Assembly (NCBI GenBank): GCA_949775045.1
Contig: OX459105.1
Span: forward strand, 10,035,398 to 10,099,397
DNA from: Metridium senile
Lineage: Eukaryota; Cnidaria; Anthozoa; Actiniaria; Metridiidae
DNA: 64,000 bases
Direction: 5' to 3'
Shown here: positions 27,817 to 39,036 of the stretch, piece after piece
Layout of the letters: each line of letters begins with the position of its first letter
How positions within the stretch are numbered: position 1 is the stretch's first letter
Notes under the pieces: generated by a model
Told to the model about the DNA's origin: nothing
Database searches by the model: none
The model's input: the letters and a program-made list of their open reading frames with translations, nothing else
Made by a program: the position numbers and the translations under genes

Positions 27817-29099
27817 TTGCTTGCGGTTGCGTATAAGTATAAGCAAGAGTTCAGCGTAAATATCCGAGGTTTGATTAATATGTTAAGGAATTTGTAAACA
27901 CGTTAGCAAATATAATTCAGGAAATATATTCGCCAGTCATTTCTAATCTCTTACGGAAATCTGACGTCTTACTTGCAGACACGTTAGCTACACACATGAG
28001 CAAGTTCAGCGTAAATATCCGATATACTTGGTCAATGGCAAGTAATATTTGTAATCACGCTAATATTGAATTGCGTCCTTCAGGAAATATTCGCCAGTCA
28101 TTTCTAATCTCTTACGGAAATCTGACGTCTTACTTGCAGACACGTTAGCTACACACATGAGCAAGTTCAGCGTAAATTTCCGATACTTGGTCAATGGCAA
28201 GTAATTTGTAATCACGCTAATATTGAATCGCGTCCTTCAGGAAATATTCACCAGTCATTTCTAATCTCTTACGGAAATCTGACGTCTTACTTGCAGACAC
28301 GTTAGCTACACACATGAGCCAGTTCAGTGTAAATATCCGATACTTGGTCAATGGCAAGTAATTTGTAATCACGCTAATTTTGAATCGCGTCCTTCAGGAA
28401 ATATTCACCAGTCATTTCTAATCTCTTACTATACGGAAATCTGACGTCTTACTTGCAGACACGTTAGCTACACACATGAGCAAGTTCACCGTAAATATCC
28501 GATGTTTGGTCAATGGCAAGTAATTTGTAATCACGCTAATATTGAATCGCGTCCTTCAGGAAATATTCACCAGTCATTTCTAATCTCTTACGGAAATTTG
28601 ACGGCTTACTTGCAGACACGTTAGCTACACACATGAGCAAGTTCGCCGTAAATATCCGATGTTTTGGTCAATGGCAAGTAATTTGTAATCACGCTAATAT
28701 TGAATCGCGTCCTTCAGGAAATATTCACCAGTCATTTCTAATCTCTTACGGAAATTTGACGGCTTACTTGCAGACACGTTAGCTACACACATGAGCAAGT
28801 TCGCCGTAAATATCCGATGTTTTGGTCAATGGCAAGTAATTTGTAATCACGTTAGTACCGAATCGCGTCTTTCAGGAAATATTCGCCAGTCATTTCTAAT
28901 CTCTTACGGAAACCTGACGGTTTTCTTGCGGATCAGTACGATACGTGAACATGAAACTGGCATGAAACTTGGTAAACACATTACTAATAGAATAATTAAT
29001 TAAAAGGAAATGTTAACCATACATTTCAGTCTAATCTCTCTCGGAAACCGTACAGCATACTTGTGGATTCGTGTATGCTCTCATAAACTGAACTGTATT

Positions 29100-30090
29100 G
29101 TCTGAAACAGAAAAAGAATTATCTATAGTGAACCATCAACTAATTGGGCAATTTTTTGTGTGAAGGAATTATTTTGGTCCTTCGTGGTTGTGCAGGAAAT
29201 ATTTTTTCATTTTGCACGAATATTTTTTTTGTCATTTTGATTTTTTTTCTTTAACGCTGTGCTCCAATTGTTTTGGTTTTTGCCCAACTGGAACCCCCCA
29301 TCAAATATCTAATGGTCCGTCCTTAAACTGCAGGTGTCAATATCCCCAGAGTAAAAATTAATTGTAAATTAATATATTATGCAGTAGAGGATACAACAAC
29401 AACAAAACAGTCCTCCATGCATGCAATTGACATGCGTATTACGGATTTGGATTCACTGATTATGCGGAGGATACTGTGGTTTGTATGCTGAATGTTTGTC
29501 AAATTAAACTCGAAATGCTGTAAGAAAAACTCTAAAAAGCTATAAAATCATTACCGTATGTTACTACGAAAAGAAAGAAAAAAATAGGAAACAAATAACC
29601 CAAAACAATCGCCTTTGGGTCGATCTCACGACCTCAGCGTATTTTTAATAGTAAAACTAGACGCTGTATGAGCGCTCACATCGAGCTGCATGAGATACAT
29701 CGGCTATTGCCGACTTCCATATTGTGTATCTGGGAATAGACGATTTTCATAAATGGCCACCATTAATTATCATAATTTTTAAAATTGATGTTTTAAATGT
29801 TTTTCTTTGATAGACATTCACCATAACAACAACTTGTGAAAGTTTGAGAAAAAACGATTAAATTTCCAAGAAGCTATAAGAGTTTGAAAAATCAGAAAAA
29901 CACCAAAACGAGGCATCAAAGGCCTCAGCAGAAAATTACATACAAATCTCTACATTTTTCATTGAGCATAACTTCATTGGTATTTTAGCCAGAGCATCAA
30001 AACCTTCCAAACATGCCTATATCAGGTGGTTCTTTCATATGACAGTGCTAAAATATTAAAATATATGTTAAATTGAAAAATCATTTTTCG
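29100..30090. other. Gene-free stretch with repeat remnants
   Basis: The right end of a Harbinger-like MITE (AATGGTCCGTCC at about 29310) follows T-rich sequence. Bases 29604-29700 read on the minus strand carry a weak tRNA-like head (CAGCTCGATG.. and GGTCGTGAGATCGACCC), a possible SINE remnant. No gene is seen. Confidence 0.4.
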
Positions 30091-30104
30091 GTACATATAT
30101 AGAG

Positions 30105-30450
30105 GATATTACACGGTGGCTTGAAAATATGAATTTTATTTTCAAGTGGTGAAAACAATATTTTACGAGTGAGTGCAGCGAACGAGTAAAATGTTGTTTT
30201 TACCACGAGAAAATAAAATTCATATCTTCAAGCCACCGTGTAATGTTCTTTTTATTATATGGATAGTAGTGTTTTACTTGAAACCATGTTTAATTCAGCG
30301 AACAAGCGACGAGAAATGGGCGGGAAAGTTGTTTTGATTTGACGCGTACGTACATCCGGGACTTTTTAGTACATAACTTTTTCATATCTTCACTAGTGAA
30401 AATATGGAAAATACGAGTGTTTTAGTTTCCGGTAAAACACCCATATAATA
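30105..30450 (-). mobile_element. Bipartite foldback element, copy 2 (inverted relative to 7137-7405)
   Basis: The hairpin with GGATATTACACGGTGGCTTG .. CAAGCCACCGTGTAATGTTC comes first, then the hairpin TATATGGATAGTAGTGTTTT .. GTAAAACACCCATATAATA: the reverse order and strand of copy 1. Confidence 0.75.
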
Positions 30451-30639
30451 ATATGACGTATTTATGAAAGTGGTCTATGGCATGTTCAAAATGGCTATAC
30501 AACTTCAATGTTGTCAACTAGAAACGATGCCTTATTCACATTGTAGTAATTTTGTCATCTTAATAATGTCATCTTTTTTGTCATCTTTTAAATGTATAGA
30601 CTGGGAAAAAAAAAGAGACAAAGCAAGCATCTTAAGCAT

Positions 30640-31252
30640 GTTAAGGCATGGTATTTACCAGATTGTTGAAAAATACATTTTCTATAATAACTTAAACCTG
30701 TCAAATTGAGTTTTGGACCTAACGTGATATTTAGGTTTCTTGAAATTTTAAGCATGGTCATGATGACTTCCGGTGGTCACGTGACCTCAAGGCAAGAAAA
30801 ACAGGAATTCCAAAATAAGGTGGCGGTTTTTATGTAAATCGAAAATCTTTTTGTGTGGAATTGTTAGTTACAAGGTCTCTAATAAGAATATGTTTGGAAT
30901 GGTTGTCATTCTATTCTACTTATAGAAATAATCAACAAAACAGGTCACGTGACCAAGTCAAGATTTTGAATATTTCTAATTTCTGCTCTAAAAAAGATTG
31001 ATTTCCAACCATTCCAGACAGGATCTTGTAAAGACCATTTTACTCAACAATTCCACATCAAAGGATTTTCGATTCACATAAAAACCGCTACCCCATTTTG
31101 ATATTTCTGGTTTTTTTTGTTGTAAGAAACCTAACTATTACTTTGGGCCTAAAATTCAATTCAATAGGTTTAAGTTTAAAAAAGTTATCACCGAAACTTT
31201 GTTTTTAAGCGGCGAGACTTTAAAAAACCATGCCTTAACATGCAGTTGATCT
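30640..31252. mobile_element. ~610-bp long foldback element
   Basis: CATGTTAAGGCATGGT and ACCATGCCTTAACATG are perfect 16-bp ends. Arms of over 250 bp contain paired blocks such as AAATCGAAAATC/GATTTTCGATT, AACCATTCC/GGAATGGTT and GGTCACGTGACC half-sites. Confidence 0.8.
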
Positions 31253-31312
31253 GGTTGATGGTGCTATACCCGTAAATCTAATTTAATGTACGTTTTCTTT
31301 GGTGGGTCTTTT

Positions 31313-31483
31313 TGCCTTTTTCGCTCGATTTTCTTCGCTAGAAGTGGCACTGCTTAGTGACCATTCCATACAGGAAACCCAAACAATGCATTTCATTCGC
31401 TTTGGGTTTCCTGTATTGAGTGGTCACTAAGCACTGCCAGAAAATAGCGAAGAAAATCGAGGGAAAAACGGCAAAAAAAAAGA
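31313..31483. mobile_element. 171-bp foldback element
   Basis: GCTCGATTTTCTTCGCTA and GCACTGCTTAGTGACCA are mirrored by TGGTCACTAAGCACTGC and GCGAAGAAAATCGAG around AACCCAAA..TTTGGGTT. Confidence 0.8.
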
Positions 31484-31574
31484 CTGTAAATTCATTATTA
31501 GTACTCAAAGGATTATATATTTGGAATTAAAATATACATGTGAGTAATTTATGTCTTATTTATTGTGATAAAAC

Positions 31575-32480
31575 AAGTACAGAGACAAAGAATAATTCTT
31601 GAACAGCGCGAAAGAATCATCAGGGCTTTCGAAGATAATAATATAACGAGGACTATCTCATGGTTGCTGACACTATCGGAGTTAACAGATCAACTGCCAG
31701 GTACATAGTCGCCAGATACCGCGTTCGAGAAGGAAGAATTGCAGAAAGACCACGAGGTGCAAACAATGTCCGAGTAGACGATCAGATGAAAGACTGCCTC
31801 AATGAAATTTTAAATGAGAACTGCAGTGCATGTTAACATTATCGCCGCAGATCAACCAAGAATTAAGACAATGCCTTCCAGCAAAGCCAAGAATTCATGA
31901 CCGCACGATGGCAAGGACTCTAGACAGAATGTTATATCGCGTCAAGTTAGACGTCTTCCAGCAGAGAGAAACCGCCCTGATGTTATAGACAAACGCTACC
32001 AATACGCTGAATGGTTTATGCGACACGCCATCCTGCAACATTGTATATTCATTGATGAATATGGATATAACATTTGGACCGCGAGAAGCCAGGGGAGAGC
32101 AAGGAGAGGAGAAAGAGCATATAGGCAGGTTTGTGGTCAGAGAGGACGGAGTATAACCATCGCACTCGCAATATTGCCCACCAATGGCTTAGTGTTTCAC
32201 TCCTCATTAATAGGTAGAATGAATGCACAAAGATTTGACGCTTTCTTGGCTCAAGCAAGGCTAGCTTAACCTCAACCCTGACGAAAATGTAATCTTCATA
32301 TATGATGGAGCACCTGCTCATCATATTAAATCCAACCAACCCAGGCTCTAATACAGAGCTCAAGAAATTGCCTCCTTACAGCCCTTTTTAAACATAGTTG
32401 AACAAGCAATAAGTGCATTAAAAGCGGCGATAAAAGCAGACATAAGTCGTCCACAAATCCAACTCGACATAACCGGGTAT
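31575..32480 (+). pseudogene. Decayed Tc1/mariner-type (IS630-like) DDE transposase
   Basis: Translation in shifting frames gives a helix-turn-helix-like start (VADTIGVNRSTARYIVARYR), then the three catalytic regions in order: FIDEYGYNIW near 32050 (first Asp), IYDGAPAHH near 32300 (second Asp) and LPPYSPFLNIVEQ near 32370 (Glu). This DD(n)E arrangement and the NIVEQ/YSP context are those of the DDE_3/IS630-Tc1 superfamily. At least four frameshifts or stops break it (for example TAG/TAA near 31835, 32269 and 32351), so it is dead. The longest intact piece is 32018-32269. It could have been the mobilising source for TA-flanked MITEs here, but no matching terminal repeats are visible. Confidence 0.85.
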
Positions 32481-32619
32481 AACCGGGTTATTGCAGACAC
32501 CCTTACCAAATAGTGCATACTACGAAATCGTAGTAGGCACAAAAATAACATTGACTTCATGCAAGAATCAGACACACCAATATGCTTATTGATGATTGTT
32601 AAATATTTAAGCATGCATT

Positions 32620-32795
32620 AGATATTTTTCCGTGTTTCTATTCTCTGTTAGAAACACGCGTGATTGTTGGGAGAACACGAGAAAGATTTTGAATCACGAG
32701 CTGACAGCGAGTGATTCAAAATCTTTTCGAGTGTTCTCCCAATAACCCCAAGTGTACTGTTTCTAACAGAAAATAGAAACACGGAAAATATCTTC
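32620..32795. mobile_element. 176-bp foldback element
   Basis: TAGATATTTTTCCGTGTTTC and inverse GAAACACGGAAAATATCTTC. Inner arms GGGAGAACACGAGAAAGATT / AATCTTTTCGAGTGTTCTCC surround a short loop. Confidence 0.85.
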
Positions 32796-33300
32796 TAATG
32801 CTTTTATAAAATAACAACAACAGATAATAACGAAGATATAAAGGTAAATTGCATTTAATGTGCTTGATCACACAACAAATTCTCCTAACGTCATCAAATG
32901 AAGCAATCGACCAATCAAAATGCGTCATACATTTCTAAACGTACTAGGCGAGTTTCAAACTTGTCAAAAAAAAAAATTGTCACAAATAATTGTGAAAAAA
33001 TCGACTTTATTCTTCACAAAATGTCAATATAAAGACCACAACAAACGATGATCAAGTTTACATGGATTTAAAAGTGGATTTCAGAGTACACCTACATTAG
33101 AAAAGTCTGAAATCGTGTGCAAAAACACTATTCAACTTCACTGAAACGTGCTTTGCTCAAAGCCGTAAGTTCACGCTTCACTTTGTCTATCCACGGGCTG
33201 TAGGATATTCTTTGATTTGAATCGTGGGAAATGCTTGCTAGCGGACTAAATAAAACACAACATACTTAATTGAACCTTTTATTACTAGTCCATAGCTGCC

Positions 33301-33573
33301 AACCCTCCCGGATAATCCGGGATTCTCCAGAATTTGAGCCTTGTCTCCCGGCCTCCCGGATAAGATTGAAATCTCCCGGATAACGGGTAAATCTCCCGGA
33401 TAAGCGATAAAATCCTGTTATTTTATATGTACGGAGTTGTTTTTTTTTTGGTTCGGAACTTTTGACAAGATAAACAAAATGGCGGAAATGCGGAGTTTAT
33501 CGATCAAAATGGCGGACCTTTTCTCAATTATCCTGAACTCAAGATTTGAATTCGTCCGGGGTTGGCAGCTCTG
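33301..33573. mobile_element. 273-bp element with AGCTGCCAACCC ends and CTCCCGGATAA repeats
   Basis: CATAGCTGCCAACCC and GGGTTGGCAGCTCTG are inverted ends. CTAGTC occurs at 33295-33300 and 33574-33579 as a candidate 6-bp target duplication. Inside are four TCTCCCGGATAA-type units. Confidence 0.75.
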
Positions 33574-33662
33574 CTAGTCAAACAAGCTTTCGATCATTAA
33601 ACATGAATTGAAAGTCTTTTTATTTGGGTTTCTTTCCATTAAATTCGTAAACATGAATCGAT

Positions 33663-34190
33663 CTGATCATGAGCTATAGGATACATGACATTTATGCACG
33701 ATAGTACGTCTGATCTTTGTATAATTTACTAACAAATGAAAATTACTTTACTAGCAAATGTCAATTAATAAACCACAATATAGGGTGTGTAATATCTGCT
33801 TTATTACCTCATGTGTTGTATTACGCTTTGGCGAAGTCCAAAACCCCGATAAATAGCTAAGCTAGATTCGCCCACCGTACGTAAACCCCCAAAACTGTGT
33901 ATTTGGGGCTGAGTTTAGTAACAAACAAGCTTAGCTACCGAGCCTGGGTCAAAATAGATTGACGTTCGTTTGAGAATTAGCGGGTTGTTGTCGTTCGGGA
34001 TTTCAGATGTTTTAGCTATTTATCGGGGATTTGGACTTCGCCAAAGTGTAATACAACACATGAGGTAATAAAGCCTATATTGTGGTTTATTAATTGACAT
34101 TTGCTAGTAAAATAATTTTCATTTGTTAGTAAATTATACAACCATCAGTACTATCGTGCATAAATGTCATGTATCCTATAGCTCATGATC
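33663..34190. mobile_element. ~530-bp foldback element with ~200-bp arms
   Basis: GATCATGAGCTATAGGATAC .. CCGATAAATAGCT on the left is mirrored by AGCTATTTATCGGGG .. GTATCCTATAGCTCATGATC on the right. The loop of about 150 bp shows no coding signal. Confidence 0.88.
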
Positions 34191-34339
34191 TGATCTTCTA
34201 TCGTTCGTATACTGTGAGCCCGCAGTGATATATGGTCAACTGTATTATAACACAGGAAACCCATAGTTTCTTTGTTTTCCCGGCGTGTACTCGAAGACCC
34301 GCCGCTCGGTAAATATTCACCGATAATCACTTCGCCATA

Positions 34340-34640
34340 TTAAAAAACTCATGAATAATTTTAAATGAGAAATGTACAAAATAAATGATGACCATGACCA
34401 ATTTTGTATATCATGATATGTATAAGTATTAAGTTGGAATTTTCTGCGAGACTTACTTTGTTCTTAAACATTTTGGTAAAATTTGAAAGAACTAATCTAG
34501 ATGTTTTTTTTTACGTTGTTTACAACATTCGCATCTGTGTTTTATCGGCTATACAATCTTGCATCTTTGGCTTGTGATAGTATATGCCGATAAAACATGG
34601 GTGCTTAAGTTGTAAACATTACATAATTATTGCTAATAAA
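34340..34640 (-). repeat. Dispersed repeat, copy 2 (inverted relative to 3770-4110)
   Basis: It starts AAAAAACTCATGAATAATTT and ends with GTTGTAAACATTACATAATT after an internal TTGTTTACAACATTC foldback, matching copy 1 in reverse. Confidence 0.6.
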
Positions 34641-34918
34641 TGCCACAATTATCATCACTCTTACTATATAATATTATATAATCATACCTATTGTCATTGT
34701 TAATATCATTAGTTAGTAAGTAAGTAAATATGTTAATTGAAAACCCTTAGAGTAAAGATTGCATAATTACAATTTTGAAAATACTTTTTCACTGTAACTG
34801 AGTTTACTATTATCACAATCATTATAATTACTAGAGTTTATATTATTATCATCATGATAAATCGTTATTATCACTTTTGTTATATCTATAATTATCTTGA
34901 TATCATTTATCTTTCAAA

Positions 34919-37656
34919 CTAGATAGTGACATCATCACCAATAAGAAAGAAAGGAGCCCAGTACACGGGGTCGCTGTGGTCTTTTCTGATATCTTTCATA
35001 GCTTTATCAAGGCTTACACTGGCACTTTCACCTCGACACAGACATTCATAAAAACTGACCATGAAACTAAGCGTCAAGTAGTCATTAATGGCCCAGAGAG
35101 AAGCTACAACTCCACGTGCTCCAGCTGCAAGGAAGGCGCGACTAAGCCCAACCACTCCTTCTGCTCGGATCTCTCCTCGGCCACTATGACAACAGCTAAG
35201 TACAACAAGTTGGGCTTTTACACCAACCTGTTGCACTTCCTTCATGGTCAGCAGGTAGTCCTGTTCTTCTGGAATACCCTGTCTGTCCTGCGAGGCGATT
35301 GGTGCCAGTGCAATCTCCCCATTGTCAGCACTTCCATGTGCTGCAATGTGAATAATGGCTACTCCCTCCTTCAACTTTGTCAACACCACATCTTTGGTAG
35401 CTTGTTTTCCTATCAGTGATGTGATTTTGGCATTTCTTCTGAATGCAATATAATTATCGAGCAGTCTTGTAATACAGTTAGCCTCCATTTTTGCAGAAGG
35501 TAAATTTTCAAATGTTTTTTTCTTTCCTCTAAACATGACTTCTCCGACACTGGGATTGCCTACAATCAAGGCTCCTTGTTGACTGTGATGATCTGCTGGG
35601 CATTCTTGTAGAACTTTTAATATTGCTATTGATGGTACAAGGCGAATACGTTTGGTCTCAGACAGATACTGTCCAGTGTTAGGATCTATAAGGGCAGCAA
35701 AGGGTACTGTATACATCTTGCCATCAGGCACTATGACAATCTCGTCATGCTGTACATTTGACAAGACTGGAGCTACTAAGATATTGTACAGTACTTCAAG
35801 TGGGTGTGAGTCTTGCCCAGGCTCCTCCACACTAGTACCATCGCGAGATACAGATTCAGTCACGCCTTCACACTGTTGATCTTTAGGTGCCACGCAATCG
35901 TCCAGTGATCTGTTTTCACATTTCACCCCCTCTGTTATCTTCATATCTTCATATGCCCTTGTAACAGTGTCAGTAAAGAAACGATTAATAGTGTCTTCTT
36001 GGTCGTTCTTCTTTTCTCCAAACAATGTTTCTACAGTAGAGATAAATTGTTGCTTGTCAGTTTGTTTGAATTCGATGGAGTCTTTGAATACGACCCATAC
36101 AGCCAGACTCTTACGAAGTAAGCTATAATGCAGTAGAGTGAATGCATCCTTTGAGAGAACATTTTGAACATCAGGATACGTCAGTGGTTGGGATGACAAG
36201 TATTCTTCTTGAGATATGCCATATTTAAAAATCAAACCATCACCCAATGCACGGGCTCGTCCATGATCAGATACTAACAAAGCCTGTTGTGTTTGTTGTG
36301 TCTCAATATATACAGTTGTGAGAAGTTTATAGGTGTTGATGACAATTGGATCAAAAATGGAAATTTTGAACTCATCATGACGTTGAAGTTGTGAAAACAA
36401 ATAGTCAAAGCAATCAAGTGCCTTTTTCAAGTATTCCTCTGATTTAGCCATGCTTGTTTCGTGATCTTGATTGTCTTTGGCTAATGAATAGTATATTTCA
36501 CCTAATAAGTAGCATGCATTTCCCTTGCATTCTCTATTTTCAATAGATAAGGCAATATGCAAGCTTTTTTCTGATAAACTAATGGCTTGTTGAAATTCAC
36601 CAATAATAAAATGTAAACCTGCCAAATTTTGATAGGTTAATACCTCTATCGTCTTTTCATTTATTTCTTTAGCAATTAAAAGACTGTTATTGTAGTATTC
36701 ATGTGCCTCTTGGTATTGCTTAATATTTCTATAATAATTCCCAATGTTCAAATTGATTGAAGCTAATTTGTGTCTATCATCCAGTTGTTCAGCAATTTTC
36801 AAGCTTTCCAAGTAACAGGAAATTACATCTTCATCATTTCCAGAATGATTGAGAACACTTTCAAGAGCCATATGGCAGCTTACTTGAAGACCTTTATGGC
36901 CGATCTCTTTGGCTATAGTCAGGCTTTGTTGGTATAATTCAACTGCCTTTTTCGGGTTTTTTAATGTTTTATGTATAGTTCCTAAGTTAAGCAATGAGTA
37001 AACTTTTCCTGACTTATTTCCCATTTTATCAGCAATCCTTAGACTCTCTTCTTGAAAATGAATTGCATTATGGTACTTTCCTTCATGGTTGTATAAGATT
37101 GACAGATTTCCATAACATATTACTAAACCTTTTTCATCTTGTATTAGTTTATAAATATCAATAGCTTTGTTATAACACTTCGTGCTATTTTGATATTCAT
37201 ATAAGTCAAGATAAGCCTTTCCAAGACCGTTATAGGAGTCTGCTATCAGTTTTGAGTCACCAGTTCCTAATGCAATATCTAAGCCTTGTTTTGAATACGT
37301 CATACCATCTATGTATTGTACCAGCTTATTGTATACACCTCCTAAATTAATGCACATGTAACACTCGAGTTTCTTATCACCAGTATCTTGCACAATTAGT
37401 AGGCCTTTTTCATAATAATTCACAGCTTCATGATACTTTTCAATTGAATCGTAAAGCTCAGCTAGTAGATAAAGTGTCTTTGCCTCTTCATCTTTTGATC
37501 CATTGTTTCGTGCAATTTCCAGGGCTTTCATAAAATATGTTATAGCTTCTTCATACTGACCATCTTTTCGTTTTGATTCACCAATGGAAGTTGCTTTCGA
37601 CCATTTCATGCCCATTGTGTGAGTCCAATGAATTGACAAACTTTGAGAAACCTTTA
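34919..37656 (-). CDS. TPR-CHAT protease (TTC28-like), large 3' exon
   Basis: One uninterrupted frame of over 900 codons. A polypyrimidine tract and TACAG acceptor end at 37657, so the exon begins at 37656 with in-frame EAELKVSQS; the first in-exon ATG is at 37615. If exon 1 is non-coding, the protein is 898 aa. From the ATG, residues about 6-425 hold ten TPRs of roughly 40 aa with the A/Y..A..YY..AL.I pattern. The last ~290 residues form a CHAT domain. IIHIAAHGS supplies His760 (codon 35336-35338) and LSCCHSGRG supplies Cys809 (35189-35191), followed by GVVASLWAI and DPVYWAPFFLIG. CHAT domains are clan CD cysteine proteases related to caspases and separase. TTC28-like copies are numerous in anthozoans. 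Substrate is unknown. Upstream exon(s) on the right were not found. Confidence 0.88.
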
Positions 37657-37739
37657 GTTCGGCTTCCTGTATTTCAAAATGGAAAAAGAAACATTGACTT
37701 TAATGTAAACGATATACATGGAAGCTAATTATACGCTCT

Positions 37740-37962
37740 TGCAGCGTTCACTGGGTTACCTATTTGCAAGTATTCTAGAGCTAGATGATGAATCTCCAAG
37801 CTAATTCTTACTTATTTTGCGCAGGATGTTTCCTTTCCTGTTGAGCCTACACAAAAATGACCCTCATTTTTAGACTGGGCTTCCCAAAAGCAACCCAGTA
37901 ATGAAATCAAAACTTATTACTGGATTGCCTGTGGGCAGCCCAGTCTAAAAATTAGTGTATTT
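37740..37962. repeat. Repeat with foldback, inverted relative to 44940-45490
   Basis: The block with CAAGTATTCTAGAGCTAGAT and ATTTTGCGCAGGATGTTTCC matches the reverse complement of 45350-45490. The adjacent TTTTTAGACTGGGCTTCCC .. GGGCAGCCCAGTCTAAAAA is a hairpin. It lies 85 bp upstream of the TPR-CHAT exon. Confidence 0.65.
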
Positions 37963-37983
37963 TTCTTCTCTTTTTCCGAGGTC

Positions 37984-38343
37984 GGACGTATGATTGGATA
38001 AATTAATTCCATGATATTGAGCATGAAGTATGACTGGATAAATTAATCACATGATATTGAGCATGACGTATGATTGGATAAATTAATCACATGATATTGA
38101 GCATGACGTATGATTGGATAAATTAATCACATGATATTGAGCATAACGTATGATTGGATAAATTAATTACAAGATATTGAGCATGACGTATGATTGGATA
38201 AATTAATCACATGATATTGAGCATGACGTATGATTGGATAAATTAATCACATGATATTGAGCATGACGTATGATTGGATAAATTAATCACATGATATTGA
38301 GCATGACGTATGATTGGATAAATTAATCACATGATATTGAGCA
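37984..38343 (+). repeat. 40-bp tandem array, nine units, seven with TCACATGA E-boxes
   Basis: Exact 40-bp periodicity: GACGTATGATTGGATAAATT followed by AATCACATGATATTGAGCAT. Units 2-4 and 6-9 hold TCACATGA (M-box/MiT-type palindromic E-box); unit 1 has TTCCATGA and unit 5 TTACAAGA. It lies about 330 bp upstream of the TPR-CHAT exon. Confidence 0.95.
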
Positions 38344-38349
38344 AGACGT

Positions 38350-38935
38350 ATCTGTCTTTGTTTGGTCGCAATTGCATCGGTCCTTCGAGGTTCATTGATC
38401 GGAAAATTACTTATTAGGGCTGTTTACTTGATGGAGGTAAGTTGCCTGTAGGTATGTTGTCTACCATTATCTTTAGCTTTAGCACACGCTGTACGTGGTA
38501 GGGTCACACTAAAATATGTTATTGAGCGATTTTGGAACGGGATCGTCCACGTACTCACAGAGAGAACTTTGAGAATCTACGAGCAAATAATGAGAATTTT
38601 AGAACTATCTACACAAATAGCTTATTTGGCAGCGAGCAGTTGCGATCCTGAAATAGATACAATTATTACTCGTGCCCAGGTCTTGGCCGGCACGAGTCTT
38701 AAAATGCAACGCCGTCATGCATTAGGACGTCGGAAATTTTGAAACCGAGGCGATAACACCCTGTATTCTTTGCGACATTTGGACATGCTAAAACGAGTTG
38801 GCCATTTTACAATGTCTAAAGAAGCTATCAGCTAAATGGAAATGTTTTATGTAATCAACACCCCTTTCATTTGTAAGGGAGCTGTCCGAGCAGCAAAAGA
38901 GAAAACATAAGAGATCAGCAAATATATATGGTACG
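38350..38935. other. Gene-free stretch
   Basis: No supported gene. It includes a fragment resembling the 13585 Harbinger MITE end (AGGGCTGTTTACTTGATGGA near 38419). Confidence 0.45.
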
Positions 38936-38937
38936 TC

Positions 38938-39036
38938 GCTACTCTTTCCATTCTTTCCGAAATACTAAGAAATGAAAAGTCTGCTTTACACTGCTAATGT
39001 GCTGTGGATAATTATTTCAATTGAACGCACTACAGA
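38938..39036. repeat. Left arm of an inverted repeat flanking a dead LINE
   Basis: TTTCCGAAATACTAAGAAAT, GCTAATGTGCTGTGGATAAT and AACGCACTACAGATGGA reappear inverted at 41311-41410, about 2.3 kb away. Confidence 0.75.

Larger units (their letters stand above)
27063..29090 (+). repeat. ~157-bp satellite array, about eleven units
   Basis: Units start near AGGAAATATTCACCAGTCAT and continue with CTCTTACGGAAATCTGACGT, GACACGTTAGCTACACACAT and GGTCAATGGCAAGTAATTTG. Starts near 27917, 28080, 28238, 28395, 28556, 28713 and 28873 are well conserved. Units near 27063, 27243, 27660 and 29003 are diverged edges. Two MITEs sit inside. Confidence 0.9.

Noticed and set aside
28791..29003. 70-codon + frame
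   Set aside because: Lies on the last units of the 157-bp satellite; other units do not keep it open.
27063..29090. CRISPR-like array (regular repeats)
   Set aside because: Units of 157 bp are contiguous with no unique spacers, and the DNA is eukaryotic.
34976..35419. 147-codon + frame opposite the CHAT domain (and the equivalent at 50601-51128)
   Set aside because: Antisense shadow of the conserved protease frame; it persists in both copies only because the sense strand is constrained.
37984..38343. CRISPR-like array (40-bp period)
   Set aside because: The full 40 bp is repeated, with no spacer sequence.
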